Shown in pieces: positions 63,753-64,000 of a stretch of DNA of 64,000 nucleotides. The stretch's first letter is position 1. Each line of letters begins with the position of its first letter. The stretch is from Desulfovibrio sp. TomC. Lineage in GTDB: Bacteria; Desulfobacterota; Desulfovibrionia; Desulfovibrionales; Desulfovibrionaceae. Below the pieces are notes generated by a model. The model worked only from the letters and a program-made list of their open reading frames with translations. It made no database searches and was not told the DNA's origin. The translations under genes and the position numbers were made by a program. The stretch spans positions 1 to 64,000 of the forward strand of contig NZ_JSEH01000012.1 of assembly GCF_000801335.2 (NCBI RefSeq), written 5' to 3'.

Positions 63753-64000
63753 ATGCCGCTTTCCTCCTTGCAGCTCGACATCATGCAGGAGCTGATCAAT
63801 ATCGGCGTGGGCCGGGCCGCCGGAATGCTCAACCAGATGGTCAACACCCACATCCAGCTGCAAGTGCCGGTCTTGCGGGTGTTGACGCCAAACCAGCTGG
63901 CGGCGCTGTACGCCACGCGCCCCAACTCGGTCTTCTCAGCGGTCCAGCTGTCGTTTACCGGCCAATTCGCCGGCATCAGCGCCCTTATTTTTCCGCCCAA
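63753..64000 (+). CDS. cheC: CheC-type phosphatase (partial, cut by window end)
   Basis: The first 82 residues are present. SLQLDIMQELINIGVGRAAG followed by MLNQMV is the CheC/CheX/FliY active-site helix with the ExxN signature. The gene is 5 bases downstream of the CheY-like receiver. CheC dephosphorylates CheY-type proteins, so this pair is likely functionally linked. Confidence 0.75.
   Translation, partial: MPLSSLQLDIMQELINIGVGRAAGMLNQMVNTHIQLQVPVLRVLTPNQLAALYATRPNSVFSAVQLSFTGQFAGISALIFPP

Overview
The window looks like chromosome of a strictly anaerobic, high-GC sulfate reducer of the Desulfovibrio/Solidesulfovibrio type. The evidence is a tetrahaem type I cytochrome c3 with a Sec signal, a complete six-subunit Ech [NiFe] hydrogenase operon, a tungstate-type binding protein, a quinol-type NO reductase, parts of the anaerobic (CbiG/CbiH) cobalamin pathway, and a dense set of GC-rich palindromic intergenic repeats. 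This is inferred from gene content, not from a database match. No rRNA, tRNA, CRISPR array, transposase or prophage was recognised.

Layout. 1-4.2 kb: two small unknown genes, a coupled pair of GT4 glycosyltransferases, and four small proteins. 4.2-4.7 kb: a non-coding block with a possible leftward small RNA. 4.7-9.6 kb: an HDOD protein, a TPR protein and a 987-residue XRE-HTH/multi-PAS sensor. 9.7-19.5 kb: housekeeping and envelope genes (two SGNH proteins, PlsY, an RNase II-type nuclease, a single-domain AICAR transformylase, PurA, DNA polymerase III delta'). 19.6-24.9 kb: echABCDEF, leftward. 25.3-27.4 kb: groES-groEL under a CIRCE operator. 27.6-34.3 kb: qNOR, divergent from DUF202 protein, a Cache-domain protein and a CobD-CobQ fusion. 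34.5-41.6 kb: FmdB zinc ribbon, radical SAM/B12-type protein, MucR-like regulator, small lipoprotein, unknown gene, and two oligopeptide ABC ATPases without permeases. 41.6-47.0 kb: BI-1 protein, an LpxK homologue with a degenerate P-loop, a Leu/Ile/Val-type binding lipoprotein, a lysozyme-like protein, a J-domain protein with a long disordered region. 47.3-53.7 kb: CheX, DsbD, a D,D-carboxypeptidase, a histidine kinase. 53.8-58.2 kb: CbiG and CobJ/CbiH, cytochrome c3, an acidic coiled-coil protein. 58.7-64 kb: TupA-like protein, a very large XRE-PAS-GAF-kinase-receiver-Hpt protein, a CheY-like receiver and a CheC-like protein cut by the window edge.

How it fits together. Ech (ferredoxin-linked, ion-pumping) and cytochrome c3 (periplasmic electron carrier) are the energy-metabolism core. 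CobD-CobQ, CbiG and CobJ are scattered pieces of one corrinoid pathway. The right end is a signalling cluster in which the kinase carries its own DNA-binding domain. Both XRE-PAS genes have perfect palindromes directly upstream of their starts, which suggests autoregulation.

The most unusual features are the XRE-fused hybrid kinase with its operator-like palindromes, a family of modular GC-rich intergenic repeats (including three tandem hairpins with compensatory changes), two very long perfect palindromes between convergent genes, a ~170 bp repeat present as inverted copies 11 kb apart, an insertion in EchE, and an LpxK homologue lacking the Walker A lysine.
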